NCBI RefSeq assembly: GCF_000739455.1
Contig: NZ_CP009211.1
Span: 434,001-498,000, forward strand
Length of the DNA: 64,000 nucleotides
Source of the DNA: Corynebacterium imitans
GTDB taxonomy: Bacteria > Actinomycetota > Actinomycetes > Mycobacteriales > Mycobacteriaceae
Direction of reading: 5' to 3'
Shown here: positions 24,895 through 36,945 of the stretch, piece after piece
How the letters are laid out: each line of letters starts with the position of its first letter
Position numbering within the stretch: the stretch's first letter is position 1
The notes under the pieces: generated by a model
Databases searched by the model: none
What the model was told of the DNA's origin: nothing
The model's input: only the letters and a program-made list of their open reading frames with translations
Translations under genes and position numbers: made by a program

Positions 24895-25592
24895 TGCGAG
24901 TACTCGCCCTCGACACGGCCACTACCGAGCTTGTCGCGGGCTTGGCCAACGTCTCCGCCACCGTATCCGGTAGCGTCGACGAACCAAACGCCGTCGACGT
25001 CATCGCCGAGAAGATCATCTCTACCCGCGCCCACAACGAACTGCTGGTTCCGACCATTGCGGAACTGCTCGAGGGCGCGGGCCTTGCCTTTTCGGACCTC
25101 GAGGCGATCGTGGTCGGCTGCGGCCCCGGCCCGTTTACCGGGCTGCGCGTCGGTATGGCGACCGCGCAGGCGCTGGGCCAGGCGCTGGGGATTCCGGTCT
25201 ACGGTGTGGTCACCCACGACGCGGTGGCAAAGGGTGTGGACGCGGAATCTGCACTGATTGTTACCGACGCCCGTCGGCGCGAGGTGTACTGGGCCCGCTA
25301 CGAAAATGGCCAACGTGTGGCTGGCCCCGACGTGGTAAAGCCCGCGGAGCTCGATTGCCCGCCCGTGGCCTTCTGCTCGGTCCCGGAGCAGCTCGCCGCG
25401 CAGCTGAGCGTCGATGCGAATGAAGTGACCTACCTTCCGCCGCGCACCGCAGGCCTGGTCGCCGCCGCGGACTTTTCGGCCCCACCGGCTCCGCTCGTGC
25501 CGCACTACCTGCGCCGTCCCGACGCGGTCCCGCCGAAGCAGAAGCCGCGCTCGCCCGCGCTGCCGGACATTGACCTGAAGAAGCTGAGCTAG
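24894..25592 (+). CDS. tsaB: TsaB, scaffold subunit of the t6A complex
   Basis: The start MRVLALDTATTELVAGL and the segment GCGPGPFTGLRVGMATAQALG are hallmarks of TsaB (YeaZ), an ASKHA-fold paralogue of TsaD that has lost metal binding. It has 232 residues. The start is coupled to the previous gene (TAATG). Some frames extend upstream, but family alignment starts here. Confidence 0.95.
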   Translation: MRVLALDTATTELVAGLANVSATVSGSVDEPNAVDVIAEKIISTRAHNELLVPTIAELLEGAGLAFSDLEAIVVGCGPGPFTGLRVGMATAQALGQALGIPVYGVVTHDAVAKGVDAESALIVTDARRREVYWARYENGQRVAGPDVVKPAELDCPPVAFCSVPEQLAAQLSVDANEVTYLPPRTAGLVAAADFSAPPAPLVPHYLRRPDAVPPKQKPRSPALPDIDLKKLS

Positions 25593-25594
25593 CA

Positions 25595-26089
25595 GTGGAA
25601 TTTCGTGAGCTTAGCCCGGCACACGCCCCGCGCATCGCGGAGCTGGAGGCGCTCCTGTTCCAAGGTGACCAGCCGTGGACCGAACCGATGGTGCGTGCGG
25701 AGCTTTCCCAGCGCTACACCTTCTATGTCGGCGCCTTTGAAGACGGTACCGACTCGCTCGTCGGGTACGCGGGCGTGGCCATGCTGGGACCGAAAGAGGA
25801 TCCGGAGTTTGAGATCCACACCATCGGCGTGGACCCCGTCTACCAGCGCCGCGGCGTGGGCCGCGCGCTGATGGACCAGCTCGTGCACACCGCGGATCTG
25901 CTGGACGGGCCGATGTTTTTGGAGGTCCGCACGGACAATGTGCCCGCGCTGCGCATGTACGAGGACTACGGTTTTGTCACCACCGGCGTGCGCAAGAACT
26001 ACTACCAGGCTTCCGGCGCGGACGCGTATGCGATGATGCGCCCGCGCAACAGCGAGCGGGCGGGCACCGGCAACGAGACAGAAAGGTAA
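25595..26089 (+). CDS. rimI: RimI-type GNAT N-acetyltransferase
   Basis: This GNAT-fold enzyme of 164 residues carries the acetyl-CoA motif Q/R-x-x-G-x-G/A in VDPVYQRRGVGRALMDQLV and the C-terminal EVRTDNVPALRMYEDYGF. It lies between tsaB and tsaD, the usual place of the ribosomal-protein S18 alanine N-acetyltransferase RimI. It starts with GTG 25595, two bases after the tsaB stop. Broader substrate use by actinobacterial RimI is possible. Confidence 0.92.
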   Translation: MEFRELSPAHAPRIAELEALLFQGDQPWTEPMVRAELSQRYTFYVGAFEDGTDSLVGYAGVAMLGPKEDPEFEIHTIGVDPVYQRRGVGRALMDQLVHTADLLDGPMFLEVRTDNVPALRMYEDYGFVTTGVRKNYYQASGADAYAMMRPRNSERAGTGNETER

Positions 26090-26098
26090 GGGACACCC

Positions 26099-27151
26099 AT
26101 GATCGTGCTCGGGATTGAGTCTTCCTGCGATGAGACGGGTGTGGGCATTGTTCGCCTGCATGAGGACGGGACGATGGAGGTCCTTGCGGACGCGGTCGCC
26201 TCCTCGATGGCACAGCACGCCCGCTTTGGCGGCGTGGTGCCGGAGATCGCCTCGCGCGCGCACCTTGAGGCCATGCCGCAGGTGATGGAGGCCGCGCTCA
26301 AGGAGGCCGGCGTGGACAAGCCTGATGCGGTGGCGGCTACCGTCGGGCCGGGTCTGGCGGGCGCGCTGCTGGTCGGTGCCTCGGCGGCGAAGGCCTATGC
26401 GGCCGCGTGGGGCGTGCCCTTCTACGGGGTCAACCACCTCGGCGGTCACGTCGCGGTGGCGAACCTCGAAGGTGAGTCCGCGCTGCCGCATTCCGTGGCC
26501 TTGCTGGTCTCCGGCGGGCACACGCAGTTGCTCGAGGTCGAGGCGGTGGGCCGCCCGATGCGGGAGCTGGGCTCGACGCTTGACGACGCCGCGGGGGAGG
26601 CCTACGACAAAGTCGCCCGTCTCCTCGGCCTCGGCTATCCCGGCGGTCCGGTGGTGGACAAGCTGGCGCAAGCCGGCGACCCGACCGCGATCGCGTTTCC
26701 GCGCGGGCTGTCGAAGGCCCAGGACTTGCGCGGCGAGCACCGCTACGACTTCTCTTTTTCCGGGCTCAAGACCGCGGTGGCTCGCTACGTGGAAGCCGCC
26801 GAGCGAGAGGGTCGTGTAGTGAGTCTGGAGGATGTCTGCGCGTCTTTCCAGGAGGCGGTGTGCGACGTGCTCACGGCGAAGGCAGTCATGGCCTGCGAGG
26901 ATACCGGCGCGTCGACGCTGCTGCTCGGCGGCGGAGTAGCGGCGAACTCCCGGCTGCGTGCGCTTGCGGCGGAGCGGTGCGCCGAACGCGGGATTGAGCT
27001 GCGCGTGCCGCGCTTTGGCCTGTGTACGGACAACGGCGTGATGATCGCGGCGGTGGCCGGCCAGCTCATCCATGAGGGGGTGAAATCCTCGCCGCTGTCG
27101 GTGGCAACGGATACCTCGCTCGAGGTGGAAACGCCGCTCGTCGGGGCCTAA
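26099..27151 (+). CDS. tsaD: TsaD, catalytic subunit of t6A synthesis
   Basis: TsaD transfers threonylcarbamoyl to A37 of ANN-decoding tRNAs. The opening [35 protein letters not shown], the metal-binding [16 protein letters not shown] and [11 protein letters not shown] are intact. It has 350 residues. ATG 26099 follows rimI by 9 bp with an AAGG ribosome-binding site. Confidence 0.97.
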   Translation: MIVLGIESSCDETGVGIVRLHEDGTMEVLADAVASSMAQHARFGGVVPEIASRAHLEAMPQVMEAALKEAGVDKPDAVAATVGPGLAGALLVGASAAKAYAAAWGVPFYGVNHLGGHVAVANLEGESALPHSVALLVSGGHTQLLEVEAVGRPMRELGSTLDDAAGEAYDKVARLLGLGYPGGPVVDKLAQAGDPTAIAFPRGLSKAQDLRGEHRYDFSFSGLKTAVARYVEAAEREGRVVSLEDVCASFQEAVCDVLTAKAVMACEDTGASTLLLGGGVAANSRLRALAAERCAERGIELRVPRFGLCTDNGVMIAAVAGQLIHEGVKSSPLSVATDTSLEVETPLVGA

Positions 27152-27262
27152 AACTAGGTCTGTGACGTGCTGGGAGACTTCTCGCGCTGCGAGGATGGGT
27201 GCAAGCGGCTATCTTCACTAGCAAGTAGGCCCTTTTGATACACCACGGAGGACGCAGCGGCC

Positions 27263-27745
27263 ATGAGTGAGCTTTCCCACACGCCGGAGTACACCACGAA
27301 CGCCGAGCAGGCGGACCGGGAGCGCTTCGGTTTCCTGGTGAATCCGGACCTGACCTACCGCCGCATCGTGTTTGATGAGGACACGGCGCGCGACTTCCTC
27401 GGTGGTGTTGAGGATGACTTCGTGGACGTGGCGTTCGAGCAGGAGGGCAACCGCTTCCACGCGCTGTTCAACCCGGAAGCTCGCGTGCAGGGCGCGGAGC
27501 CGAACCCGGTGGCCTCGCTGGCGCGCAACACCGCGGACACCAACAACCCGGCGTTTCTCACCGATCCGACGCGGGCGATCTGCGGGCCAGTGATCTTTAC
27601 CAACCGCGAGGGCAAGAGTGTGGAAGAGCGCACCATCGCGTCGGTAGACCAGGCGATCCGCGCGGTGGAAAACTATCGCGAGGACAATCCGGAGGAGTAC
27701 GAGCTCTGGCGCAACGCCGTGCGCAATGCGACGCACACCCAGTAG
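27263..27745 (+). CDS. Conserved hypothetical protein upstream of groES
   Basis: This 160-residue acidic, soluble protein starts MSELSHTPEYTTNAEQADRE and has no signal peptide or recognised motif. ATG 27263 has GGAGGA 14-19 bp upstream, which is a wide spacing. It is separated from tsaD by 111 bp and from groES by a CIRCE-containing gap. Function unknown. Confidence 0.72.
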   Translation: MSELSHTPEYTTNAEQADRERFGFLVNPDLTYRRIVFDEDTARDFLGGVEDDFVDVAFEQEGNRFHALFNPEARVQGAEPNPVASLARNTADTNNPAFLTDPTRAICGPVIFTNREGKSVEERTIASVDQAIRAVENYREDNPEEYELWRNAVRNATHTQ

Positions 27746-27769
27746 TCTGGCGTTGCCGGGGGAGTGATG

Positions 27770-27803
27770 TTGTGGCTTAGCACTCACGTGGGTAGAGTGC
27801 TAA
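27770..27803 (+). promoter_or_regulatory. CIRCE operator and promoter of groESL (HrcA control)
   Basis: A perfect CIRCE element, TTAGCACTC-N9-GAGTGCTAA, lies at 27777-27803. It overlaps a plausible promoter (TTGTGG 27770-27775, 17 bp, TAGAGT 27793-27798). HrcA binding to CIRCE represses groE operons until heat shock, so this operon is very likely HrcA-controlled. A leader of about 125 nt precedes groES. Confidence 0.95.
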
Positions 27804-27929
27804 CCAGGTTGTGTAGAGCACAGTTGTTCACCCGCGACGACGGCTGCGCATCGAGACAATCGTTACAACTGCAAATCTGCGAAAAGATTGCAACGCAACA
27901 TCTACGAAAGGTCACCAAGGTAAACGATT

Positions 27930-29868
<1,939 letters not shown>

Positions 29869-29887
29869 GCTTTCCGCCCGTGCAGCA

Positions 29888-29936
29888 GCGCTGCCGGAAC
29901 CCCTTGCGATCAATGAGGGGCTCCGGCAGCGCTTTT
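29888..29936 (+). terminator. Intrinsic terminator of groESL1
   Basis: A ten-base-pair core stem GCGCTGCCGG (29888-29897) pairs with CCGGCAGCGC (29923-29932), extended inward by CCCC/GGGG, and TTTT follows. Confidence 0.9.
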
Positions 29937-29941
29937 GGTTT

Positions 29942-30259
29942 TTACTTTGCGGAAGCGGCGGCGGGAACCTTTAGGGCACCGCCGTGGCCGCTGCGCAGGA
30001 TGGCCTGGCGCTCGGACTCGCTCATGCCGCCCCAAATGCCGTAGGGCTCCGCAACGCGCAGGGCGTGCTCGCGGCACTGCTCGAGCACGGGGCAGGAGTA
30101 GCAGATAGCCTTTGCGCGGTTCTCACGCTGGGTGCGTGCGCGGCCGCGTTCCCCGTCTGGGTGGTAGAAGACCTCAGATGCTTCGCCACGGCACGCGCTA
30201 TGCAGCTGCCAGTCCCAGAAATCAGCGTTCGGACCGGGGAGATATTGCGGCAGGGACAT
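29942..30259 (-). CDS. whiB: WhiB-family iron-sulfur transcription regulator
   Basis: The 105-residue protein has the four cluster-binding cysteines C23, C53, C56 and C62 (spacing C-x29-C-x2-C-x5-C) and the G-I-W-G-G turn at 74-78, then a basic tail. WhiB proteins bind a redox-sensitive [4Fe-4S] cluster and partner with the main sigma factor. Its place between groEL1 and sigD is that of whiB3 in mycobacteria and, as I recall, whcB in C. glutamicum; the exact orthologue name is inference. AAGGAG precedes the ATG by 11 bp. Confidence 0.95.
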   Translation of the reverse strand: MSLPQYLPGPNADFWDWQLHSACRGEASEVFYHPDGERGRARTQRENRAKAICYSCPVLEQCREHALRVAEPYGIWGGMSESERQAILRSGHGGALKVPAAASAK

Positions 30260-30638
30260 GGTGGTAGAGACTCCTTGTAGAAACTATTGACATGTGCGTG
30301 CTTGTCCGGCGCGCAGCGCCGGTGCCGAATCCGAAGTGTTCTCCCCGTGGGTAAACGATAGGTGTCCTGTGAGTGACCGCTGTCTGTATTTGGCCGCTGA
30401 AGCATGGACTGGCCGTGTGTGAGCTGGGAAAACGCAGAAGGTAAACCGGTGATGAACTTTAGGGGAACCTTGGAGATGTTGCGGAAAATACTTTCTTTTG
30501 GGCAGGCGTCATGTCGCCCGTGCAGGGGACTGCGGTTACACTCCCTATGATTGTGACGAAAGTGCGAGCGCTACTGCGGCGTTTGATCGTGGGCTGTGCA
30601 CGGTATGCAGGAAATGTGCGAGGGAGGAAGGGAGACGG
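30260..30638. promoter_or_regulatory. Divergent whiB/sigD control region
   Basis: This gap of 379 bp has no credible gene. It must contain the promoters of the leftward whiB gene and the rightward sigD. I see no repeat, CIRCE or convincing hexamer pair. A GGGGAACC near 30459 recalls an ECF -35 but lacks CGTC at 17 bp. GGAAGGGAG just before sigD is its ribosome-binding site. Confidence 0.35.
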
Positions 30639-31226
30639 ATGGCCACGCCGGAAGTCAACGACGAGTTAGCTCGGCTCGTTCCCCTCGCCGTCGACGGTGA
30701 CGAGCGGGCACTGCAGCAGGTAATTCGCTTGATCCACCCGCTGGTGCTGCGCTATACCCGTGCCCGCATCGGGGGCGGACGTATGCCCACCGCCGAGGAT
30801 GTGGCCCAGGACGTTTGCCTGGCCGTGGCGACCTCGATTGACCGCTACCGGGACCAGGGCAAACCCTTTATGGCGTTTGTCTACGGGATCGCGTTCAACA
30901 AAGTTGCCGATGCACACCGGGCGCTGTCGCGGGATAAACTTACGCCCACTGAAGAAGTGCCTGAGACCGAGTCGCACGGGGAAACTCCAGAGGAATTTGC
31001 CCTGGTAGCGGATGGTAGTAACAGAGTGCGTGAGTTACTCGATGTACTCAGTGACAAGGCCCGTGACATCATTATCCTGAGAGTCTTCATGGGCCTTTCC
31101 GCAGAAGAAACAGCGCAAATTGTGGGCAGTACCGCGGGAGCGGTGCGCGTCGCCCAATTCCGTGCGCTTGCGACGCTGCGCAAACACTTGGAGGAAGGGG
31201 AGTTGCACGATGGCTCGGCGCAGTGA
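30639..31226 (+). CDS. sigD: ECF RNA polymerase sigma factor SigD
   Basis: The 195-residue sigma-70-family protein has region 2 (PLVLRYTRARIGGG...AEDVAQDVCLAV) and region 4 (LSDKARDIIILRVFMGLSAEETAQIVGSTAGAVRVAQFRAL), the ECF layout. Gene order whiB-sigD-anti-sigma-DUF5319-guaB matches mycobacterial sigD. In C. glutamicum SigD controls cell-envelope genes. I chose ATG 30639 (ribosome-binding site GGAAGGGAG); upstream frame extension is not family-like. It overlaps the anti-sigma gene by 17 bp. Confidence 0.95.
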   Translation: MATPEVNDELARLVPLAVDGDERALQQVIRLIHPLVLRYTRARIGGGRMPTAEDVAQDVCLAVATSIDRYRDQGKPFMAFVYGIAFNKVADAHRALSRDKLTPTEEVPETESHGETPEEFALVADGSNRVRELLDVLSDKARDIIILRVFMGLSAEETAQIVGSTAGAVRVAQFRALATLRKHLEEGELHDGSAQ

Positions 31227-32184
31227 CGGACATGGCTATGGAGACGACTACGGGCGTAACGAGGCGGACAACGTGACTGAAGAGTTTGCCGCTGTGGCGA
31301 ACGAGGACGCGTTCCTTGACGCACTCGCTGCTGGCGTCGACCCTTCGGACGGGAGCGACCCCCTCGCGGCGATGCTGCTTGAGCTGAAGGCCGACATCGA
31401 CCGGCCGATGCCCGCACCGCCGCGTGTGGAGGCAGCACGAGATACCGCAGGGGACACGGAAGAAGCAAAAGACACCACCGTGGTGCCGCTGCGCCGCAAG
31501 CTGTTTGGCCGCCGCAGCGCGGGCGAGCGGCGCGGCCGCACCCAGCCGAGCCCCTGGGTGGCCGGTCTCGTTGGCGCTGCAGCGGCGACCGCCGTGGTCA
31601 CCGGTAGCGGTGCGGCGCTCTACAATGCCACGCCCGGCTCCCCGCTGTGGGGGCCTGCGACCGCGGTCTTCGGCGACCGGACCGCGGCGGTGGAGCTTGC
31701 CTCCACGCTCGACGAGCTGCAGGCCGCGAATGACTCCGGCGACCGAGACGCGGCCAGCGCACTGTTCGACCAGGCGCGCAAGCTGCTCGCCTCGATGGAG
31801 CCGCGGGCGAACCAGGGCCGAGAGGGGCGTGACGCGGAAGCGCCTGAACCGATCGTGCGTACCAAGGTCAGCACCGTAACGGTTACTCCGCCCCCGCCCG
31901 AGCCAGAGGTGATCACGGAGACGGTGCAGCCGAGTCAGCCCGCAGAGCAGAGCCCGCAGCCGAGCCAGGCACAGCCTCCCGCGCAGGAGCCGAGCGCGTC
32001 GCGGGAAGCGCCGGTGCGTCCCAACCCGCTCGAGAGCCCCTCGGCGTCGACGCCCGCCCCGGAAGGCGAGTCAGAGGAGACTAGCGACGCGGGGCACACA
32101 CCCCAGGAAACGGTGGTGCCCGGCGCATCGGAGCGCAACACCGCACCGGGTGGCGGCACCCTGGGTGAGGCGCAGAACTACTAG
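31210..32184 (+). CDS. rsdA: RsdA, membrane anti-sigma-D factor
   Basis: The 324-residue protein has an N-terminal cytosolic sigma-binding segment (residues about 18-65, ...VANEDAFLDALAAG), one membrane helix (about 116-137) and a long extracytoplasmic Pro/Ser/Glu/Gln-rich tail. This is the RsdA layout; regulated proteolysis is believed to release SigD. It is translationally coupled to sigD (overlap of 17 bp), giving stoichiometric synthesis. The tail ends without a folded domain. Confidence 0.92.
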   Translation: MARRSDGHGYGDDYGRNEADNVTEEFAAVANEDAFLDALAAGVDPSDGSDPLAAMLLELKADIDRPMPAPPRVEAARDTAGDTEEAKDTTVVPLRRKLFGRRSAGERRGRTQPSPWVAGLVGAAAATAVVTGSGAALYNATPGSPLWGPATAVFGDRTAAVELASTLDELQAANDSGDRDAASALFDQARKLLASMEPRANQGREGRDAEAPEPIVRTKVSTVTVTPPPPEPEVITETVQPSQPAEQSPQPSQAQPPAQEPSASREAPVRPNPLESPSASTPAPEGESEETSDAGHTPQETVVPGASERNTAPGGGTLGEAQNY

Positions 32185-32205
32185 CGGCGTGAACTAACAA
32201 AAACA

Positions 32206-32236
32206 GCCCCGCACACTTTGGGAAAGTGTGCGGGGC
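32206..32236. terminator. Terminator between convergent rsdA and DUF5319 genes
   Basis: A 14-bp perfect stem GCCCCGCACACTTT/AAAGTGTGCGGGGC with a 3-nt loop. The AACAAAAAC on its left gives a U-tract only for the leftward transcript. Confidence 0.85.
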
Positions 32237-32271
32237 AGGAATGCGTAAGCGCGCCGTCGATAAGCGGGCCC

Positions 32272-34293
<2,022 letters not shown>

Positions 34294-34311
34294 GAGTGAG
34301 CTGCAACAACC

Positions 34312-35457
34312 ATGCACGAATATGTCGAAATAGGTAAAGGTCGCGAGGCCCGCGCCGCCTACGATCTGCACGATCTTTCGCTCGTTCCGGCGCGCCGCAC
34401 GCGTTCTTCCAAGGTGGTGGATACCACCTGGCACATTGACGCCTACAGCTTCGACGTGCCGCTGGTCTCGCACCCCACCGACGCGCTGGCCAGCCCCGAG
34501 TTTGTCATTGAGATGGGCAAGCAGGGCGGCCTTGGCGTGCTGAACGCCGAGGGGCTGTTGGGCCGTCATGCCTCTTTCTCGGACGCGATCAAGCGGGTCA
34601 TCGGCGCGGCAAGCATTGAGTGGGATGACCTGGAATCGCTGCTGAAGTCCCAGTCCAGCGGGACCGCCATCCTGCAGGAGCTGCACCAGGCGCCGCTGGA
34701 CATGGATCTGTTTGCTGAGCACATGGCGCGCGTGCGCGACTCGGGCGCGACCGTCGCGGTGCGCGTGAGCCCGCAGAACGCGCGCGAGCTGGCACCGCAG
34801 TTGGTCAAAGCGGGCGCGGAGCTCCTGTTCATCCAGGGCACGATCATCTCCGCCGAGCACGTGCAGCAGGGCGGCGAGCCGCTGAACCTTAAGGAGTTCA
34901 TCGGCACGCTGGATGTGCCGGTGATCGCCGGTGGCGTGTTTGATTACAGCACCGCGATGCACCTGATGCGCTCCGGCGCGGCCGGCGTGATTGTCGGCTC
35001 CGGGCAGTCGAACCAGAGCATGTCGCTGGACGTGCCGCTGGCCACCGCGATTGCCGACGTCGCCGCGGCCCGCCGCGACTACCTGGACGAGACCGGCGGG
35101 CGCTACGTGCACGTCATCGCTAATGCGCCGGTGGACACCTCCGGGCTGATCGCGGTTGCGCTCGGCGTGGGCGCTGACGCGGTCATGCTGGGCGAGCCCC
35201 TTGCGCGTGCCAGCGAGGCCTCGGGAGAGGGCGTGTACTGGGAGTCCGCGATCGCGCACCCGCGTTTCCCGCGCGGCGAGATGCGCCAGGTGGTGCCCGC
35301 CGAGCAACGCGAGTCGCTGCAAACGGTGCTGCACGGGCCTTCGCACGATCCGTACGGGACGATGAACCTGGTTGGCGGTCTGCGCCGGATCATGGCGAAG
35401 TGCGGATACGAGGACGCCAAATCTTTCCAAAAGGTAAGCTTGACTGTCCGAAAATAA
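34312..35457 (+). CDS. guaB3: GuaB3, IMP dehydrogenase family protein of uncertain activity
   Basis: This 381-residue IMPDH-like TIM barrel has no CBS domains. The start IGKGREARAAYDLHDLSLVPARRTR is that of actinobacterial GuaB3 (Rv3410c type). Where true IMPDH has the GPGSICTT catalytic loop, this protein reads AGVIVGSGQSNQSMS, without the cysteine, so ordinary IMPDH chemistry is unlikely. It follows guaB by 18 bp and is surely in its operon. The physiological reaction is not settled from sequence. Confidence 0.9.
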   Translation: MHEYVEIGKGREARAAYDLHDLSLVPARRTRSSKVVDTTWHIDAYSFDVPLVSHPTDALASPEFVIEMGKQGGLGVLNAEGLLGRHASFSDAIKRVIGAASIEWDDLESLLKSQSSGTAILQELHQAPLDMDLFAEHMARVRDSGATVAVRVSPQNARELAPQLVKAGAELLFIQGTIISAEHVQQGGEPLNLKEFIGTLDVPVIAGGVFDYSTAMHLMRSGAAGVIVGSGQSNQSMSLDVPLATAIADVAAARRDYLDETGGRYVHVIANAPVDTSGLIAVALGVGADAVMLGEPLARASEASGEGVYWESAIAHPRFPRGEMRQVVPAEQRESLQTVLHGPSHDPYGTMNLVGGLRRIMAKCGYEDAKSFQKVSLTVRK

Positions 35458-35492
35458 AAAGATCCTGTTAGTTCCTGCTAGATTGTGTAATC

Positions 35493-36785
35493 ATGGCCTA
35501 CGAAGTGATTATTGACCGGGATGTGACCGATGGTCCGCAGCACCTGGTCGCGGTTGATGACATCTTCTTCTCGGTCACTGATGCCAAGGGCATCATGACC
35601 GACGTGAACGAAGTGTTCATGCACTATGCCCAGTATCCGCTGGAAGAGATGATCGGCAAGCCGCACAATCTCATCCGCCAGGTGGAGATGCCCGGTGGCG
35701 TGTTCAAGGCCATGTGGGACTGGATCGAGGCAGGCAAGCCCTTCGTTGGCTACGTGCGCAACCTGGCCAAGAGCGGTTCTGCCTACGACGTGCTGGCGAC
35801 TGTGACGCCGCTGTCGGGCGGGCGCTACCTGTCGGTGCGTACCCGTCCGATGACGGACTACTTCCAGACCGCCGCCGCGGTGTACCAGGAAGCCAACATT
35901 GTCGAGCACCAGGCCAAGCGCGACGGTGTAGGCCGCCGTCGCCGCGCGGAGCTGGGCTGGGAGCGGATCTGCGAGCTCGTCCCGGACTACGACGCGTTCA
36001 TGTCGGAGGTGCTCCCCGCCGAGGTTGCCGCCCGTGAGGAGGCTGGCTTCGTCCTGCCGGAGGGCGAAGGCGAGGTGTACGAGGCGACTGCGGCGCTGTA
36101 CAAGGAGCTGGAGACCTTCATGGGCATCCAGACCTCCATTAAGAAGTCCGCTGAGGAGCTCCTGGTTGCCTGCGACACGCTGCTGCAGGAGAACTCTGTG
36201 ACCAACCAGGTCAAGAGCGAGATGGAAAACGTGGTGGCGGAGGGCGCGTCGCGCACGCTGCTGCTCGCACCGCTGCAGGTCTGGGCAACGATGCGCGGCA
36301 TTATCGACGAGAACGCGCAGTCGCTGTCCGAGGTGGCCGAAGAGCTGCAGGCGCGTGCGGCGAAGGCGCGTACCGCGATTGCGCTGGCGCGTCTCCAGGC
36401 TGCGCAGACGGCGACCTTCTCCGCGGAGGAGGACCGCATCGAGTCGATGCGCATGCTGTACGAGGCGATGGAGGTTGCGTTGCGCGACATGGACAACGCG
36501 GTCTTCCTGCACTCCTCGCTGGCCAACCGCGTCGAGCTGAAGGTGAACTCGATTTCCGAGCTGACCAAGATGCCGCTGGAGATGATTCGCCGCTGGTCGC
36601 AGTCCACGGCGAAGCAGCCCTTCGGCGAGAACATCGATCCGCTGGTCACGCAGGTGGAGCACGCGATCCAGGCGGCCGACGCCTCCATTGAACAGCTGCA
36701 GCTGTCCTCGCGGGATTTGGACGAGGACCCGTCGGTCGACGGCGTACACGAGGCGCTCGAGCGCCTGCGTAAAGCGGTGTTCTAA
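35493..36785 (+). CDS. Soluble Aer-like PAS-domain protein
   Basis: Residues about 20-120 form a PAS domain closely resembling the aerotaxis receptor Aer: ...EEMIGKPHNLIRQVEMPGGV, F-K-x-M-W and GKPFVGYVRNLAKSG, with the YPLEEMIGKPH helix. The remaining 300 residues are helical and coiled-coil-like, and no membrane span is visible. In Aer this PAS binds FAD and senses redox state; flavin binding here is inference. There is no kinase, GGDEF or effector domain. ATG 35493 sits about 8 bp after a TAGATT box, so the gene may be leaderless and separately transcribed. Confidence 0.75.
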   Translation: MAYEVIIDRDVTDGPQHLVAVDDIFFSVTDAKGIMTDVNEVFMHYAQYPLEEMIGKPHNLIRQVEMPGGVFKAMWDWIEAGKPFVGYVRNLAKSGSAYDVLATVTPLSGGRYLSVRTRPMTDYFQTAAAVYQEANIVEHQAKRDGVGRRRRAELGWERICELVPDYDAFMSEVLPAEVAAREEAGFVLPEGEGEVYEATAALYKELETFMGIQTSIKKSAEELLVACDTLLQENSVTNQVKSEMENVVAEGASRTLLLAPLQVWATMRGIIDENAQSLSEVAEELQARAAKARTAIALARLQAAQTATFSAEEDRIESMRMLYEAMEVALRDMDNAVFLHSSLANRVELKVNSISELTKMPLEMIRRWSQSTAKQPFGENIDPLVTQVEHAIQAADASIEQLQLSSRDLDEDPSVDGVHEALERLRKAVF

Positions 36786-36807
36786 GGGTCTACGCAACAA
36801 AAACGTT

Positions 36808-36839
36808 TAAGGGCTGTGGAGTCGACTCCGCAGCCCTTA
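36808..36839 (+). terminator. Terminator after the PAS gene
   Basis: A near-perfect palindrome: TAAGGGCTG, one mismatch, GGAGTCGACTCC, then the complement. It has a central stem with little loop and an A/T-rich tail. Confidence 0.7.
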
Positions 36840-36945
36840 ATGGTGTTTTAGGCAAACTGCTACTAATTTGTATAGGTGGCCAACACGTCAGCTCCTTTTC
36901 GCGCGCGTGTGAAGGCGTTGCCGCAGAAGAGCAGGAGAATTGCAG

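Noticed and set aside
30455..30490. ECF promoter (GGGGAACC) before sigD
   Set aside because: The sequence 17 bp downstream is not CGTC. SigD autoregulation cannot be supported from this.
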